This document shows, piece after piece, positions 39,231-48,198 of a stretch of DNA of 64,000 nucleotides. Position numbers and translations under genes: made by a program. Source of the stretch: Paenibacillus eucommiae (lineage in GTDB: Bacteria > Bacillota > Bacilli > Paenibacillales > NBRC-103111); contig NZ_JAGGLB010000012.1 in the NCBI RefSeq assembly GCF_017874215.1, positions 1 to 64,000 on the forward strand. Direction: 5' to 3'. The notes beneath the pieces are model-generated. The model did no database searches and was not told the origin of the DNA. It saw only the letters and a program-made list of their open reading frames with translations. How positions within the stretch are numbered: position 1 is the stretch's first letter; each line of letters starts with the position of its first letter.

Positions 39231-40982
39231 CTATTTCCCGTCATTGATTTGCTTGATCATAGCTAGCGGTACCTTCGGCTTACGGTCATAGGTCAATAAT
39301 CCATTGATCTCCTGCTCCACATCGGTTAGCTGAGTATAACAAAAACCCTGAACAACTGGGGATTGCAGCAAGGGCTGCGTAACAGCCTTGTATCGTTCCA
39401 TGTAATCCTCGTCGCTTACAGCTGCCGAGTATCCCCAGCCCTCCCAGTCGCTTTTTTTGAAAGAAATCCCTCCATACTCGGACACCATAATCGGGGTACC
39501 TTCATAAGGGAAGCCTGGCACATGGATCGTGCGATTCGCCGGCTTGGCATGAACGGCTTTTTCTACTGAACTATATCTGTCTTCAAGAACGGCTCTCTTG
39601 CTCTCATAATCATGAATCGTACAAACATCCGTCTTGATATGCTCCCAGCCATCATTGGAAATGACCAGACGTGTGTCATCCAGCGATCTTGTCAAGTGAT
39701 ACATGGCGAGCGCGTGCTGCTGCTGAAGCTTATCCACCACAATATTCGGAACACCCCAGCTCTCGTTGAGCGGCACCCAGGCCACAATACAGGGATGATT
39801 GTAATCCCGCTCGATAACTTCCTGCCATTCCAAGGTCATGCGACGCACATAGTTTTCCGAATAAGCCGCGGCATTAGCCATTTCCCCCCACACCAATAGG
39901 CCCAAACGGTCACACCAATACAAGTAACGGGGATCCTCTACCTTTTGATGCTTGCGGGCTCCATTAAAGCCCATGGCTTTCGTCAATTCAACATCCTGCT
40001 TAATCGCTTCATCCGAAGGCGGCGTCATAATCCCATCCGGGAAATATCCTTGATCCAATACAAGCTTCATATAATAAAAACGGTTATTCAAGCAAACCTT
40101 GCCGTCCTCCACAGAAATTTTCCGCATGCCAAAATAGCTTTTCACCTGATCAATGACGCTTTCTCCCTCATAAAGGGTAAACTCCACATCATATAAATTC
40201 GGCTTTTCCGGCGACCACCAGCGACCTTGCCCATGATCATTAAAATCGTGCAGACCAATCCTTCGGACCATTTCTGCTTCATTCACCTTGCATGTATCTT
40301 CAGCAACAACGCTTCCCTGAAAAGATACAACTGTTTTTAAAAGCAGCTGCTGCTTTAAGCTTCCTCCCATAAAAGCCCTCAGCTTGATTTCATTCGAATC
40401 AATATACGGGGTCAGCTTCACCTTCTCCAGACAGGTGCCCGAGAGCGGCTCCAGCCATACAGTTTGCCAAATGCCGGTAGTCCTTGTATAGAAAATACCC
40501 GCTGACTTTTCGGCATAATATTGTTTTCCTTTCGGAAGCGTGTGATCCTGGCTAAAATCCTGGGCTTTGACGACAATCGTATTCTCACCGTCTGCGCATT
40601 GTTCCGTAATATCGACCGAAAAAGGGGTATGCCCGCCCTCATGGAACTTCACCAGCTGCCCGTTAATCCACACCCATGACAAATAATCAACCGCGCCAAA
40701 ATGTAAAATTAATCGTTGTCCTTTATAGGATTCGGGTATGGCAAATTTTTTCCTGTACCAAACCACATCGTGAAACCCTGTATCCTCAATGCCGCTCAAG
40801 CTGCTCTGAAAGCAAAAAGGAACTTGAATCCTCTTACTGAAGTCATGTGCAGCAAACCATTTCCCCCTCGTTCCCGCCTGCTCATCATCAAATTCAAATT
40901 CCCATTCGCCGTTTAAATTCAACCACTCAGCTCTTTCAAATTGTGGACGCGGATAATCCATTCGATACGGCATCATTGTCAT
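39231..40982 (-). CDS. GH2-family glycosidase (beta-galactosidase/glucuronidase-like)
   Basis: A 583-residue cytoplasmic GH2 enzyme that should cleave terminal beta-linked sugars. The order is sugar-binding jelly roll (about 10-175), immunoglobulin-like domain (about 180-285) and TIM barrel (about 290-580). WVPLNESWG holds the acid/base (about Glu407) and MVSEYGG the nucleophile (about Glu502). It is short because the C-terminal beta-galactosidase domains are absent. The ATG at 40982 follows GGGAG by eight bases; an in-frame GTG nine bases upstream abuts the ribosome site. It is divergent from an ArsR-type regulator, its likely repressor. Confidence 0.9.
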   Translation of the reverse strand: MTMMPYRMDYPRPQFERAEWLNLNGEWEFEFDDEQAGTRGKWFAAHDFSKRIQVPFCFQSSLSGIEDTGFHDVVWYRKKFAIPESYKGQRLILHFGAVDYLSWVWINGQLVKFHEGGHTPFSVDITEQCADGENTIVVKAQDFSQDHTLPKGKQYYAEKSAGIFYTRTTGIWQTVWLEPLSGTCLEKVKLTPYIDSNEIKLRAFMGGSLKQQLLLKTVVSFQGSVVAEDTCKVNEAEMVRRIGLHDFNDHGQGRWWSPEKPNLYDVEFTLYEGESVIDQVKSYFGMRKISVEDGKVCLNNRFYYMKLVLDQGYFPDGIMTPPSDEAIKQDVELTKAMGFNGARKHQKVEDPRYLYWCDRLGLLVWGEMANAAAYSENYVRRMTLEWQEVIERDYNHPCIVAWVPLNESWGVPNIVVDKLQQQHALAMYHLTRSLDDTRLVISNDGWEHIKTDVCTIHDYESKRAVLEDRYSSVEKAVHAKPANRTIHVPGFPYEGTPIMVSEYGGISFKKSDWEGWGYSAAVSDEDYMERYKAVTQPLLQSPVVQGFCYTQLTDVEQEINGLLTYDRKPKVPLAMIKQINDGK

Positions 40983-41019
40983 TGAAGTCACTCCCAGCTA
41001 TTAAAATATGAAAAATACA

Positions 41020-41066
41020 CTTACATTGCAATTTTAATATGTACATTATGATTTTACAATGTTAAG
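41020..41066. promoter_or_regulatory. Candidate ArsR-type operator
   Basis: CTTACATTG near 41020 and CAATGTTAAG at 41057-41066 are inverted arms around an AT-rich centre. They stand between the divergent GH2 and ArsR-type genes. A related TGCAAT...ATTGCA motif occurs at 45425-45445. Confidence 0.4.
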
Positions 41067-41139
41067 GAATGATTGTAAACTATAAAGAAAGGGATAATGA
41101 GAATAGGGGCTGTCCGTTATTACACTATCGAATGATAAA

Positions 41140-42042
41140 ATGAAGCTTGTTCCACCCACCCAAATCCAAGAGATCGCAAAAGCCCTCTCAGGAGATTTAA
41201 GACTGCGCATTCTGGAAATTCTCGGCGACCAGACCTTAAGCGTCAGTCAGCTTATGTCCGCTCTAGGGGCCGCACAGCCAACGGTGTCCATCAATGTACA
41301 AATTTTGGAACAGGCTGGCCTCATCATAACCACACAAGGAGCAAACAGGGAAAAGCTCTGTTCGAGAATCCATGACACGCTGCTGCTCCAATTGCCTAAT
41401 GCGCCTGGAGAATCGCTGCATGAATTAGAAGAAGTCAGCATGCCTGTTGGCATGTACACGGACTGCTCGGTTCAACCTACCTGCGGACTTGCCAGTAAAG
41501 AAGGCATCCTCGGATGTCCGGATGATCCGAGAAGCTTCTATTTACCCGAACGTTCAAGCGCTGCGCTTCTTTGGTTCAGTGAAGCCGGGTATGTGGAATA
41601 TCGCTTCCCCAATCCAATGCCTTCCAGCATGGAATTATCCGCCATTTCACTCAGTGCGGAGCTTTGCTCCGAAGCGATCGGATTCAATGAAGACTGGCCT
41701 TCGGACATTACACTGTTTGTCAACGGACTAAAAATCGGAATGGTCACAACTCCGGGGGATTTCGGAAAAACCAAGGGGCTTCATACACCCAACTGGTGGG
41801 CTTACGGCAGTCAGTATGGATGGCTATGCGAATGGCGCATTGATCATGAGGGAAGCTTCCTCAACGGTGCACACAGCTCCACCACCCAATTAAACGAATT
41901 GAAATTGCAGTTTCACAAGCCCATTACAGTCCGCCTGGAGGTAGAAGCAAACGCAAAAAACCAAAGAGGGCTGAACCTCTTTGGATCTGGCTTTGGCAAT
42001 TATGAGCAGGATATTAAGCTCACCTTTGTTCATGTGAAATAA
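41140..42042 (+). CDS. ArsR-type regulator with large C-terminal sensor domain
   Basis: A 300-residue regulator. The winged helix (about 5-85; ALSGDLRLRILEILGDQTLS, QPTVSINVQILEQAGLI) is ArsR-like. The remaining 200 residues form a beta-rich domain with a Cys group (DCSVQPTCGL then GILGCPDD at about 109-127). It also has many aromatics (TPNWWAYGSQYGWLCEW), as in carbohydrate-binding folds. Typical ArsR proteins are about 100 residues, so the C-terminal part probably senses a sugar or a metal. It is divergent from the GH2 gene with a shared control region. The ribosome site is poor (AATGATAAA before the ATG). Confidence 0.82.
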   Translation: MKLVPPTQIQEIAKALSGDLRLRILEILGDQTLSVSQLMSALGAAQPTVSINVQILEQAGLIITTQGANREKLCSRIHDTLLLQLPNAPGESLHELEEVSMPVGMYTDCSVQPTCGLASKEGILGCPDDPRSFYLPERSSAALLWFSEAGYVEYRFPNPMPSSMELSAISLSAELCSEAIGFNEDWPSDITLFVNGLKIGMVTTPGDFGKTKGLHTPNWWAYGSQYGWLCEWRIDHEGSFLNGAHSSTTQLNELKLQFHKPITVRLEVEANAKNQRGLNLFGSGFGNYEQDIKLTFVHVK

Positions 42043-42066
42043 GGTGAGCTGGACACCTTGTGATAA

Positions 42067-43128
42067 TTACTCCTTCTGACTTCTGTTTTTGAGCCCATAA
42101 TAAATCACATCGGCCATTTGATAATAGCCGTCCTCCGCTGGATGCACACCGTCCGTCTGTCTGACGATTTGCTTGGAGCAGCGGCTGTTTGCGGATACAG
42201 AATGGCTCGCCATATTATGCACCGTATCCAGGTTCACGTTAATCGGCAGCATAAATATGCCATCTGCTTTCCGATGTTCAAACCGTGCAAGGAGCTCTTT
42301 GTTCCACAAAAAAATATTTCTTTTATACCGCCAGCGGGTTTGTCCCGCACCATAGTTGCTTCCGAAGCTATCCTGGAAACGGGATGGGGGGATCGCAACC
42401 ATCAGGCCAATCTGGATACTCGCGTTATAATCTTGGATACTGGCAATGATCTTCTCCAGCATGGGCATTTCTTCATCGATTACACGCTGCACGCCAGCAT
42501 CGTTAACCTTATTAAACACATCATTAATTCCGAGATGAATACATACATAGTCCAGATCACGATAGCCGTTTGTGCCCATATACCGGGTGAAATTAAAGCT
42601 TTTATCAAAGACAAACGGACTTTCTTCACCTGAAAAGTATGAATCCACCCGCCATCCTCCACGCCCTTCGTGGCAATTCGGCGCCGTGCCCTTAGTGCCT
42701 AGCAGCACAATGCTTTGCGGGTCATTTTGAAATAAATTCAGCAGCTCATCCGTATAAAATCCCGCGGCCGTCGTGCTGTCACCGATGAATAATACGCTTT
42801 CGGGTATCCTTGCGTTATCCGAAGCTGTATCCGAGACTGTATCCGAGGCCTTATCCACAACCGCCTCGCTTCCGCTTACTTTGATCATTGTTGTCGCCGT
42901 AGCCAGCTTTGTGATCGTGTCCGCGTACAAACTAATGGTCAGAGGATACTCCCCGGGAGCATCCGGGATAAGAGTCCACCTTTCATTCTGGTGCTGGCCG
43001 ATATCACATATCACATCGACATAGTAACGGTCTGCATCTTCAATGATCAGATTATCAAAATAAATGTTGATTTCCTTACCCACCACGGCTGGAATTTCCT
43101 TAGGCAGCAAAATTTCAGGATTGACCAT
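42067..43128 (-). CDS. SGNH/GDSL-family esterase
   Basis: A 353-residue hydrolase. A beta-sandwich N terminus (about 1-90) precedes an SGNH domain. Block I is FIGDSTT (Ser118), block II GRGGWRVDSY, block III HLGIND (Asn202) and block V TDGVHP (Asp326, His329). It likely removes acetyl or other acyl groups from sugars. No signal peptide is seen. The ATG at 43128 is chosen because AAGGA is ten bases upstream; TTG and GTG codons lie in frame just before. The linker DKASDTVSDTASDN is encoded by a short DNA repeat. It lies downstream of the beta-helix gene and is probably cotranscribed. Confidence 0.85.
   Translation of the reverse strand: MVNPEILLPKEIPAVVGKEINIYFDNLIIEDADRYYVDVICDIGQHQNERWTLIPDAPGEYPLTISLYADTITKLATATTMIKVSGSEAVVDKASDTVSDTASDNARIPESVLFIGDSTTAAGFYTDELLNLFQNDPQSIVLLGTKGTAPNCHEGRGGWRVDSYFSGEESPFVFDKSFNFTRYMGTNGYRDLDYVCIHLGINDVFNKVNDAGVQRVIDEEMPMLEKIIASIQDYNASIQIGLMVAIPPSRFQDSFGSNYGAGQTRWRYKRNIFLWNKELLARFEHRKADGIFMLPINVNLDTVHNMASHSVSANSRCSKQIVRQTDGVHPAEDGYYQMADVIYYGLKNRSQKE
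42812..42856. repeat. Coding 12-bp repeat (Ser-Asp-Thr linker)
   Basis: GTATCCGA words repeat three to four times and encode the SDTVSDTASDN linker of the SGNH esterase. Confidence 0.7.
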
Positions 43129-43200
43129 ACATTTCACATCCTTGTTCAAATGATGCTATTCAACAACATCATACAAATAAAACCAGCCGCTGCCAAGCAC

Positions 43201-45393
43201 TTATATTTCAATTTTACCAAAAGCCTTCCAGGTTCCAGGAGCACCGGCTGCGGTACATATCCAGCCGAATGCACTTCCGGGCGCCGGGCTTGCATTTTTT
43301 ACCGTTTCCCCAAGTTCCCAGTAGCCGACAGCCGGAATAGAGGGAAGATGGAAATCAGCCTCAGTGCCGATTTCAAAGCGGTTCAAGCTGGCTCCAGCCT
43401 GCGCCAACACCGGAAAGGCAACCTTACCGTTTCCTCCGCTGCCCAACCTCTGAAATGCACAAACCAGTTGAGCTGCTGTAGCAGATACGGGTACAAGAAT
43501 TGATTTGAACTGCCACTGTCCGCTCCCGGCGGCAGTTAGCGTATCAGCATGGCTATTCGTTCCGTCATAACTTACCACCTTCACATCGTTCCCTGAATCC
43601 GCTTTCACCCATGCCCCAAACCATACCAGTGTCCCCGGCAGCTCCGGGTATTTCGTAGTGATACCGGCAATAGGCTGCCCCCACCATTCCGTCCCGGCCG
43701 TCAGCTCGAACGCCGGATATCCATCAAGCCGCTGCTGTGATTTCAGCAGATCGCCGCTTGTGCCTGCAATCCGGGAATATGCCGGGAAATTGCCATCATA
43801 GTAATTCTTCGTCCTTGCCGCGGTACTTTCGATATAATGCCCTCCACTGACAGCGAGCCCTGCATCCACGCCAATCAGCTTCACATCATAACGGCTGTTG
43901 GCCCGCAGAATGACATCTCCTTTAATGATCGAAGTATTCCCGTTCCCCCAAATAGTGAGCAGTGAGTCTGCTTTACTGTTATCGTACACCTGAACGCTTT
44001 CAATAGTCAGCTTGTCGAGATAATTACTGAAGACAAAGGAAGTGTTGTTAACTCCCCCGTTATCTACCCCTTCACTATTTAGCGGCGTCCAATGAATACC
44101 GCTTACTTTCACACATTCAACAGGCTTTGCCGGATCAATGCCGATTGTTATTCCGCCTCCGCCCAGCAGATGAATATCGCTTTTGACATTAACAGCCGTG
44201 GGATTCTGCGCATCCGTGTAGCTCATACCCACTTGAGCATTACGCTCGAAATAACATTCAACGATATTCACATTTTTTAAATCATAAGCAATGATACCAG
44301 CCTTGGCATTCTTTTCTATCGTGCTGTGGCTAACGTTCACATTAAGGCCGTTTCCGATTCGCAAGCCGATACCGCCATTACTATAAATATCCGTGCTCAG
44401 CACATTGACGTTATTGTTATAATTGGGCGTTCCGTACGAAACCAGCCCATCTCCATAGTTGGAAACAATTTGGCAGCGGAAAAAGCTGTTATTGTAGCCA
44501 TTTACATGCAGCGCTTCAACCCGGGTACCCGTAATAAACAGGTTCGAAAAAGTACTGTGTGTTACCATATCGAAATATACCGCACTATCCGCAACAGCAT
44601 TCCCGTCAAAGGAAAGATCCTTTATTTCCATCGTATCATTCGTAGTCCCTTTAAACATCGTATGCAGCACATTGGGTGAAACCGCGATAAGGTATGTAAC
44701 ATACTGGCCATCGCCAGAAATACTGACAACCTGCTGGGGAAGGTTGATGACTGCCGATATTGTATACACTCCTCCTGGAATGTAAATGCTTCCTGGCCGT
44801 GTAATTGCATTGAAAGCAGCCTGAATTGCAGCAGTGCTGTCAGTAAACGTTTTGGCCCCAAACCAGCATACATTGAAAGAACCGCTAAACTGGCGAAGCC
44901 ACACGCCGCCGCCCAGAGCGTTGAACACAGTACCTCCGTTTGCAGTGCCCGACGCTCCCCAACTGAATATGCCACCCCTTAGTGGATCAGAAACTAGAGC
45001 ACATGTATTTGAACCTCTAGAGAATGCCAGCAGGGCAGGAATATCGTCCAGGCAAGGAGCACCATGCTCCTCGATCAGTTTCTTTTTATCCTTCTCTTTT
45101 TCCTTTTCCTTCTCTTTATCCTTTGTAGCTGCATATGCAATGCCGGCTCCACCATTCAGCAGCATACCTGCCATGGTAGCAGCTCCTGCGGCGCCCAAAG
45201 ACATCAGAAGCTTGCGGCGGCTTAGCCCGTAGCCACGATCCGCCTCTCCTCCACCAGCTTCCAATTTCTCCAGCCTCTGCGCCGCTAATTCCATCAATTC
45301 TAACTTTTCCATCTTTTCCAACTTCTCTAACTGTTCGAACCTTTCCAACTTTTCCAACCGTTCCGTCTGCATTTCCTTCATCTCATTGTCCAT
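43201..45393 (-). CDS. Tat-exported right-handed beta-helix protein (pectate lyase 3-like)
   Basis: A 730-residue protein. A highly charged Leu/Glu/Lys coiled coil (about 1-48) precedes a twin-arginine signal (LSRRKLLMSLGAAG, Arg59-Arg60) with a hydrophobic stretch to about 88. A (KE)n tract comes next. The body (about 125-560) begins GASGTANGGTVFNALGGG and has Asn-rich rungs (NGYNNSFFRCQIVSNYGDGL, SNGGIGLRIGNGLNVNVS), as in pectate-lyase-3 or phage tail-spike folds. The last part is beta-sandwich-like. It probably binds or cuts polysaccharide outside the cell. ATG follows GGAGG. The SGNH gene follows 72 bases downstream. Confidence 0.82.
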   Translation of the reverse strand: MDNEMKEMQTERLEKLERFEQLEKLEKMEKLELMELAAQRLEKLEAGGGEADRGYGLSRRKLLMSLGAAGAATMAGMLLNGGAGIAYAATKDKEKEKEKEKDKKKLIEEHGAPCLDDIPALLAFSRGSNTCALVSDPLRGGIFSWGASGTANGGTVFNALGGGVWLRQFSGSFNVCWFGAKTFTDSTAAIQAAFNAITRPGSIYIPGGVYTISAVINLPQQVVSISGDGQYVTYLIAVSPNVLHTMFKGTTNDTMEIKDLSFDGNAVADSAVYFDMVTHSTFSNLFITGTRVEALHVNGYNNSFFRCQIVSNYGDGLVSYGTPNYNNNVNVLSTDIYSNGGIGLRIGNGLNVNVSHSTIEKNAKAGIIAYDLKNVNIVECYFERNAQVGMSYTDAQNPTAVNVKSDIHLLGGGGITIGIDPAKPVECVKVSGIHWTPLNSEGVDNGGVNNTSFVFSNYLDKLTIESVQVYDNSKADSLLTIWGNGNTSIIKGDVILRANSRYDVKLIGVDAGLAVSGGHYIESTAARTKNYYDGNFPAYSRIAGTSGDLLKSQQRLDGYPAFELTAGTEWWGQPIAGITTKYPELPGTLVWFGAWVKADSGNDVKVVSYDGTNSHADTLTAAGSGQWQFKSILVPVSATAAQLVCAFQRLGSGGNGKVAFPVLAQAGASLNRFEIGTEADFHLPSIPAVGYWELGETVKNASPAPGSAFGWICTAAGAPGTWKAFGKIEI
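45095..45132. repeat. Coding (KE)n repeat
   Basis: TTTTCC/TTCTCT hexamers on the plus strand encode the KDKEKEKEKEKDKKK tract directly after the Tat signal of the beta-helix protein. Confidence 0.85.
45268..45385. repeat. Degenerate 9-15 bp repeats coding for the charged N terminus
   Basis: Repeated CCAACTTTTC/CCATCTTTTC/CGAACCTTTC words encode the LEKLERFEQLEKLEKMEKLE stretch that precedes the Tat signal. Confidence 0.75.
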
Positions 45394-45424
45394 TCTTCAT
45401 CGCCTCCACAGAATTATTGATTAC

Positions 45425-45445
45425 TGCAATGTGAAATTTATTGCA
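45425..45445. promoter_or_regulatory. Inverted repeat TGCAAT-N9-ATTGCA
   Basis: Perfect 6-base arms 32 bases upstream of the beta-helix gene start. It resembles words in the GH2/ArsR control region and may be a shared operator. Confidence 0.4.
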
Positions 45446-45583
45446 CTCCAGTAAAATCGGAGCGAAAGCCGACACAAAGGCAAAAACGAAAGCAAAAACG
45501 TTGAAATTTAAGAATTCAAGATAATCAGACAGAACTGTTATGTAATTCAAAATGCATGCTGCCATTCTGTTCTTTTACATACT

Positions 45584-47533
45584 TTAATAATCGATCCCAA
45601 CCATTTGATGACAATCAATTACTGGAACTTGATAGCTTACGGTCTGTCCCTCCTGCTCGAAAGCAAGCTCCTCCATTTGAGGCACCGTATACACGCGATT
45701 CACCGTTTCCGGCAAGCGAAGAGTGACATCGATCTGATAGATCGGGGTAATATCTTCGATGATTTCCATCTGCTTGCCCCGCTTCACCGGGAATGCATAC
45801 AGCAGATGGTTCACATACCTGGCTTCGTGCTTCTGATGCTGCAACGAAACTACACCTTGTGCAGGCAAGCTGGTGGAAAGAGTCTTCCTGTCGCCGAGCA
45901 ATCTGTCAATGGCCATCATCACGGTTTCTCTTACCTGCAGGCTGCCATTTTCCCTATAATCCTCAAATACATTCCAGGCGAGGTAAATGCCGTTCGGGCT
46001 CTCTACCATACCTGGTCCGCCATCATTGCGGCTGTTAGGGGTATGCGTGAAATAGTAAGCATTTAAGTCGCGGTTAAAATAAGGATCCTCACGGTTACCA
46101 AGCTCCGTGCCGCCATTTAAGGCAATCTTTTGTCCCTGTGTATAGAATACGAAGGATCCTTCCCCGAGAATCGGCAGTGGAGTATGCGGCTTATAATAAT
46201 CGGGCTTGAAGGAATTAACCCCTTTCCACTCGACACCAAGATCAAGCGCGAAGCCGTCTCCTGCTTCATTCAATCCGGATTCTCCGGTTGCCAGAACTTT
46301 ACCGCCATTCTGCAAATACCGTTCCAGCAACTCAGCCAATGAGGAAGTAATCCTTACTTGATCAGGTAAAATGATAACCTTGTACAGGCTAAAATCTGTT
46401 TCCAAATCAATAATATTGAAGAGAATATTGCCTTCCTGGAGAATGCGGTAAGCACCAGTGTCAGAAGCGCCCATTCGCTCCGAGTAACGGGCAAGACCCT
46501 CAACAGCTAGGATGGCGACATCGGCCACATTTTCCACCTGACTGCACCATGGCTCCTTAGCTTCCACCTCCCTGAATGCCCTTCCGACCATCTTGTAAAC
46601 AATCGGGTCCATAATGCCATCAGGATGCAGATGATCTCCTACAGAGCATTTCGTCCCGTGTGCCAGGCATAATGCCATCTCGAAACGAAAGGCGTTCTCA
46701 TGTTTGTAACCGCCAAACTCTCCCCAATTCATCTGAAACCGCCCAGTCATCCCAAGGAGCTCTTTGCCCAACTGCTGTAAATATCGGGCCGACATAGGGA
46801 AATAATCGTACCCCCAGCCGCCAGAAGGCAGTGATTCCACCTCCAGATGGCTGTCCATAGCCGCAATATCTCTGCGTCCACAGTGAATGCCACTGTTATG
46901 AAATACACCGAGCTCCGGCTTAATCGCCCGCACCCGCTCGTTTACCTGCTTCGTATAATTTGCATACACCCGTTCAGCAAGTTCCATGACAGCTTTCTTA
47001 TCCCGCGGGTCCTTGCCTTCCTGCAGCAAAGTAGTCCGGCAGTAATGGCAATAGCAAGCCTTCGGATATACAATATCGAGGAAAATTCCATCCGCATCAT
47101 AGCCTGCTGCCACCTCTTCAATCTGCTGCACAATCCGTTCCAAATAAGGCGTATTGAAGCAAAACACATGAAGACCCGGCTGCAAAAAACCCGGATCCCA
47201 GGTAGTAAGATCATTCTCATCGCGGTTCAGCCAATCGCCATGCACATTCACCAAATGTTCACTTAAGCCTACGTTCAGATAAACCGGCGTCTTTACGCCA
47301 ATTTCATGAGCTGCATCAATCATCTCCCGCAGCAAATCAAACTTCAGGCCCGGATGCTTCTCGAATTTTTGAGTGTCATAATAAGCCCAGCCATGAAAGC
47401 ATTTAGCAAAGATTGTAATCGAATCGACATTTCCGAGACGCAGCATTTCCTGGAACTGCCCCTTGGAGAACCGTTCTCCAATAGCAACCGATCCATGGTT
47501 ATGAAAATCAAGATGAATTTGTCTAAAACGCAT
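45584..47533 (-). CDS. GHL6-type glycoside hydrolase with trimerisation-like domain
   Basis: A 649-residue cytoplasmic protein. The N-terminal barrel (about 1-330) begins RQIHLDFHNHGSVAIGERFS and continues VDSITIFAKCFHGWAYY, matching hypothetical glycosyl hydrolase 6 (GHL6). DGIFLDIVYPKACYCHYC carries a barrel-strand Asp and a C-Y-C-x-x-C cluster that could bind zinc, as in GH42 enzymes. A flavodoxin-like beta-galactosidase trimerisation domain (about 360-460) and a beta C terminus follow. The substrate is unknown. ATG follows GGAGG. It lies 191 bases upstream of the beta-helix gene in the same direction; no terminator was found between them. Confidence 0.8.
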   Translation of the reverse strand: MRFRQIHLDFHNHGSVAIGERFSKGQFQEMLRLGNVDSITIFAKCFHGWAYYDTQKFEKHPGLKFDLLREMIDAAHEIGVKTPVYLNVGLSEHLVNVHGDWLNRDENDLTTWDPGFLQPGLHVFCFNTPYLERIVQQIEEVAAGYDADGIFLDIVYPKACYCHYCRTTLLQEGKDPRDKKAVMELAERVYANYTKQVNERVRAIKPELGVFHNSGIHCGRRDIAAMDSHLEVESLPSGGWGYDYFPMSARYLQQLGKELLGMTGRFQMNWGEFGGYKHENAFRFEMALCLAHGTKCSVGDHLHPDGIMDPIVYKMVGRAFREVEAKEPWCSQVENVADVAILAVEGLARYSERMGASDTGAYRILQEGNILFNIIDLETDFSLYKVIILPDQVRITSSLAELLERYLQNGGKVLATGESGLNEAGDGFALDLGVEWKGVNSFKPDYYKPHTPLPILGEGSFVFYTQGQKIALNGGTELGNREDPYFNRDLNAYYFTHTPNSRNDGGPGMVESPNGIYLAWNVFEDYRENGSLQVRETVMMAIDRLLGDRKTLSTSLPAQGVVSLQHQKHEARYVNHLLYAFPVKRGKQMEIIEDITPIYQIDVTLRLPETVNRVYTVPQMEELAFEQEGQTVSYQVPVIDCHQMVGIDY

Positions 47534-47675
47534 GTGTGTTCCTCCATTTTGTTGTATTCATTATCTCTTGTTCAGAAACCAGACGTCTTCTGGCTGTTCG
47601 TTGAGCTTGGATTGTTCGGTGCTTGGCGCAGGTTCGGTGCTTGGCAGGTTCGGTACTGTGCAGCTTATACCCCGA

Positions 47676-48192
47676 ATCAGCCCGCCCTCCGCCGAAATGA
47701 GCGTGTGCTTGACTTAAGCGTGTACTACTTCCACTTAACGATGTTTTTCATCGTTAAAACAAGTGTTCCAGGTCAATCCGTCACGTTAACGATGTTTTTC
47801 ATCGTTAACGTGACGGATTTGGAGCGGGCTTATGCTTTTAACGATGAAAAACATCGTTAAAGTAGCTGGTCCTTCTCAGCTGCGCGCGCTCTTCATTCCC
47901 AGCGGCTTGGCCCGCGGGGAAATCTCCTCCGATCCAGAGCCCCCCTTTAAAACCCTTGCTGGCTGCCCGTTTGAACTAGGTGTTCATGCGATTCATGCGA
48001 TTCGTACGATTGTAGCTGAAGAGAGGGAATGGCTGTGGACGGAAGAGCGTTAGCGCCCGCCTTTAAAGATTTGTTCCAACCTTTTAAATTTCATTCAGGG
48101 AACAAATCTTTAACAGCGGCTGGAGCACACAGCCATTCCTTCTGCAACGCACCAACGTCACGAACACGCTCCTCAAAGGAAGCCGCAAGAAG
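47676..48192 (+). repeat. Dispersed giant-hairpin element, copy C
   Basis: Full-length copy. It opens with CAGCCCGCCCTCC...GAAATGAGCGTGTGCTTGACTTAA-type sequence and has three ACGATG hairpins (47735-47758, 47775-47819, 47836-47860). The middle one has a perfect 20-bp stem. The CCCAGCGGCTTGGCCCGCGG block and the giant palindrome follow (GGAATGGCTGTG 48026-48037 pairs with 48127-48138; AAAGATTTGTTCC 48065-48077 with 48099-48111). It ends about 8 bases after the stop codon of the permease gene. Confidence 0.88.
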
Positions 48193-48198
48193 TCTTTC

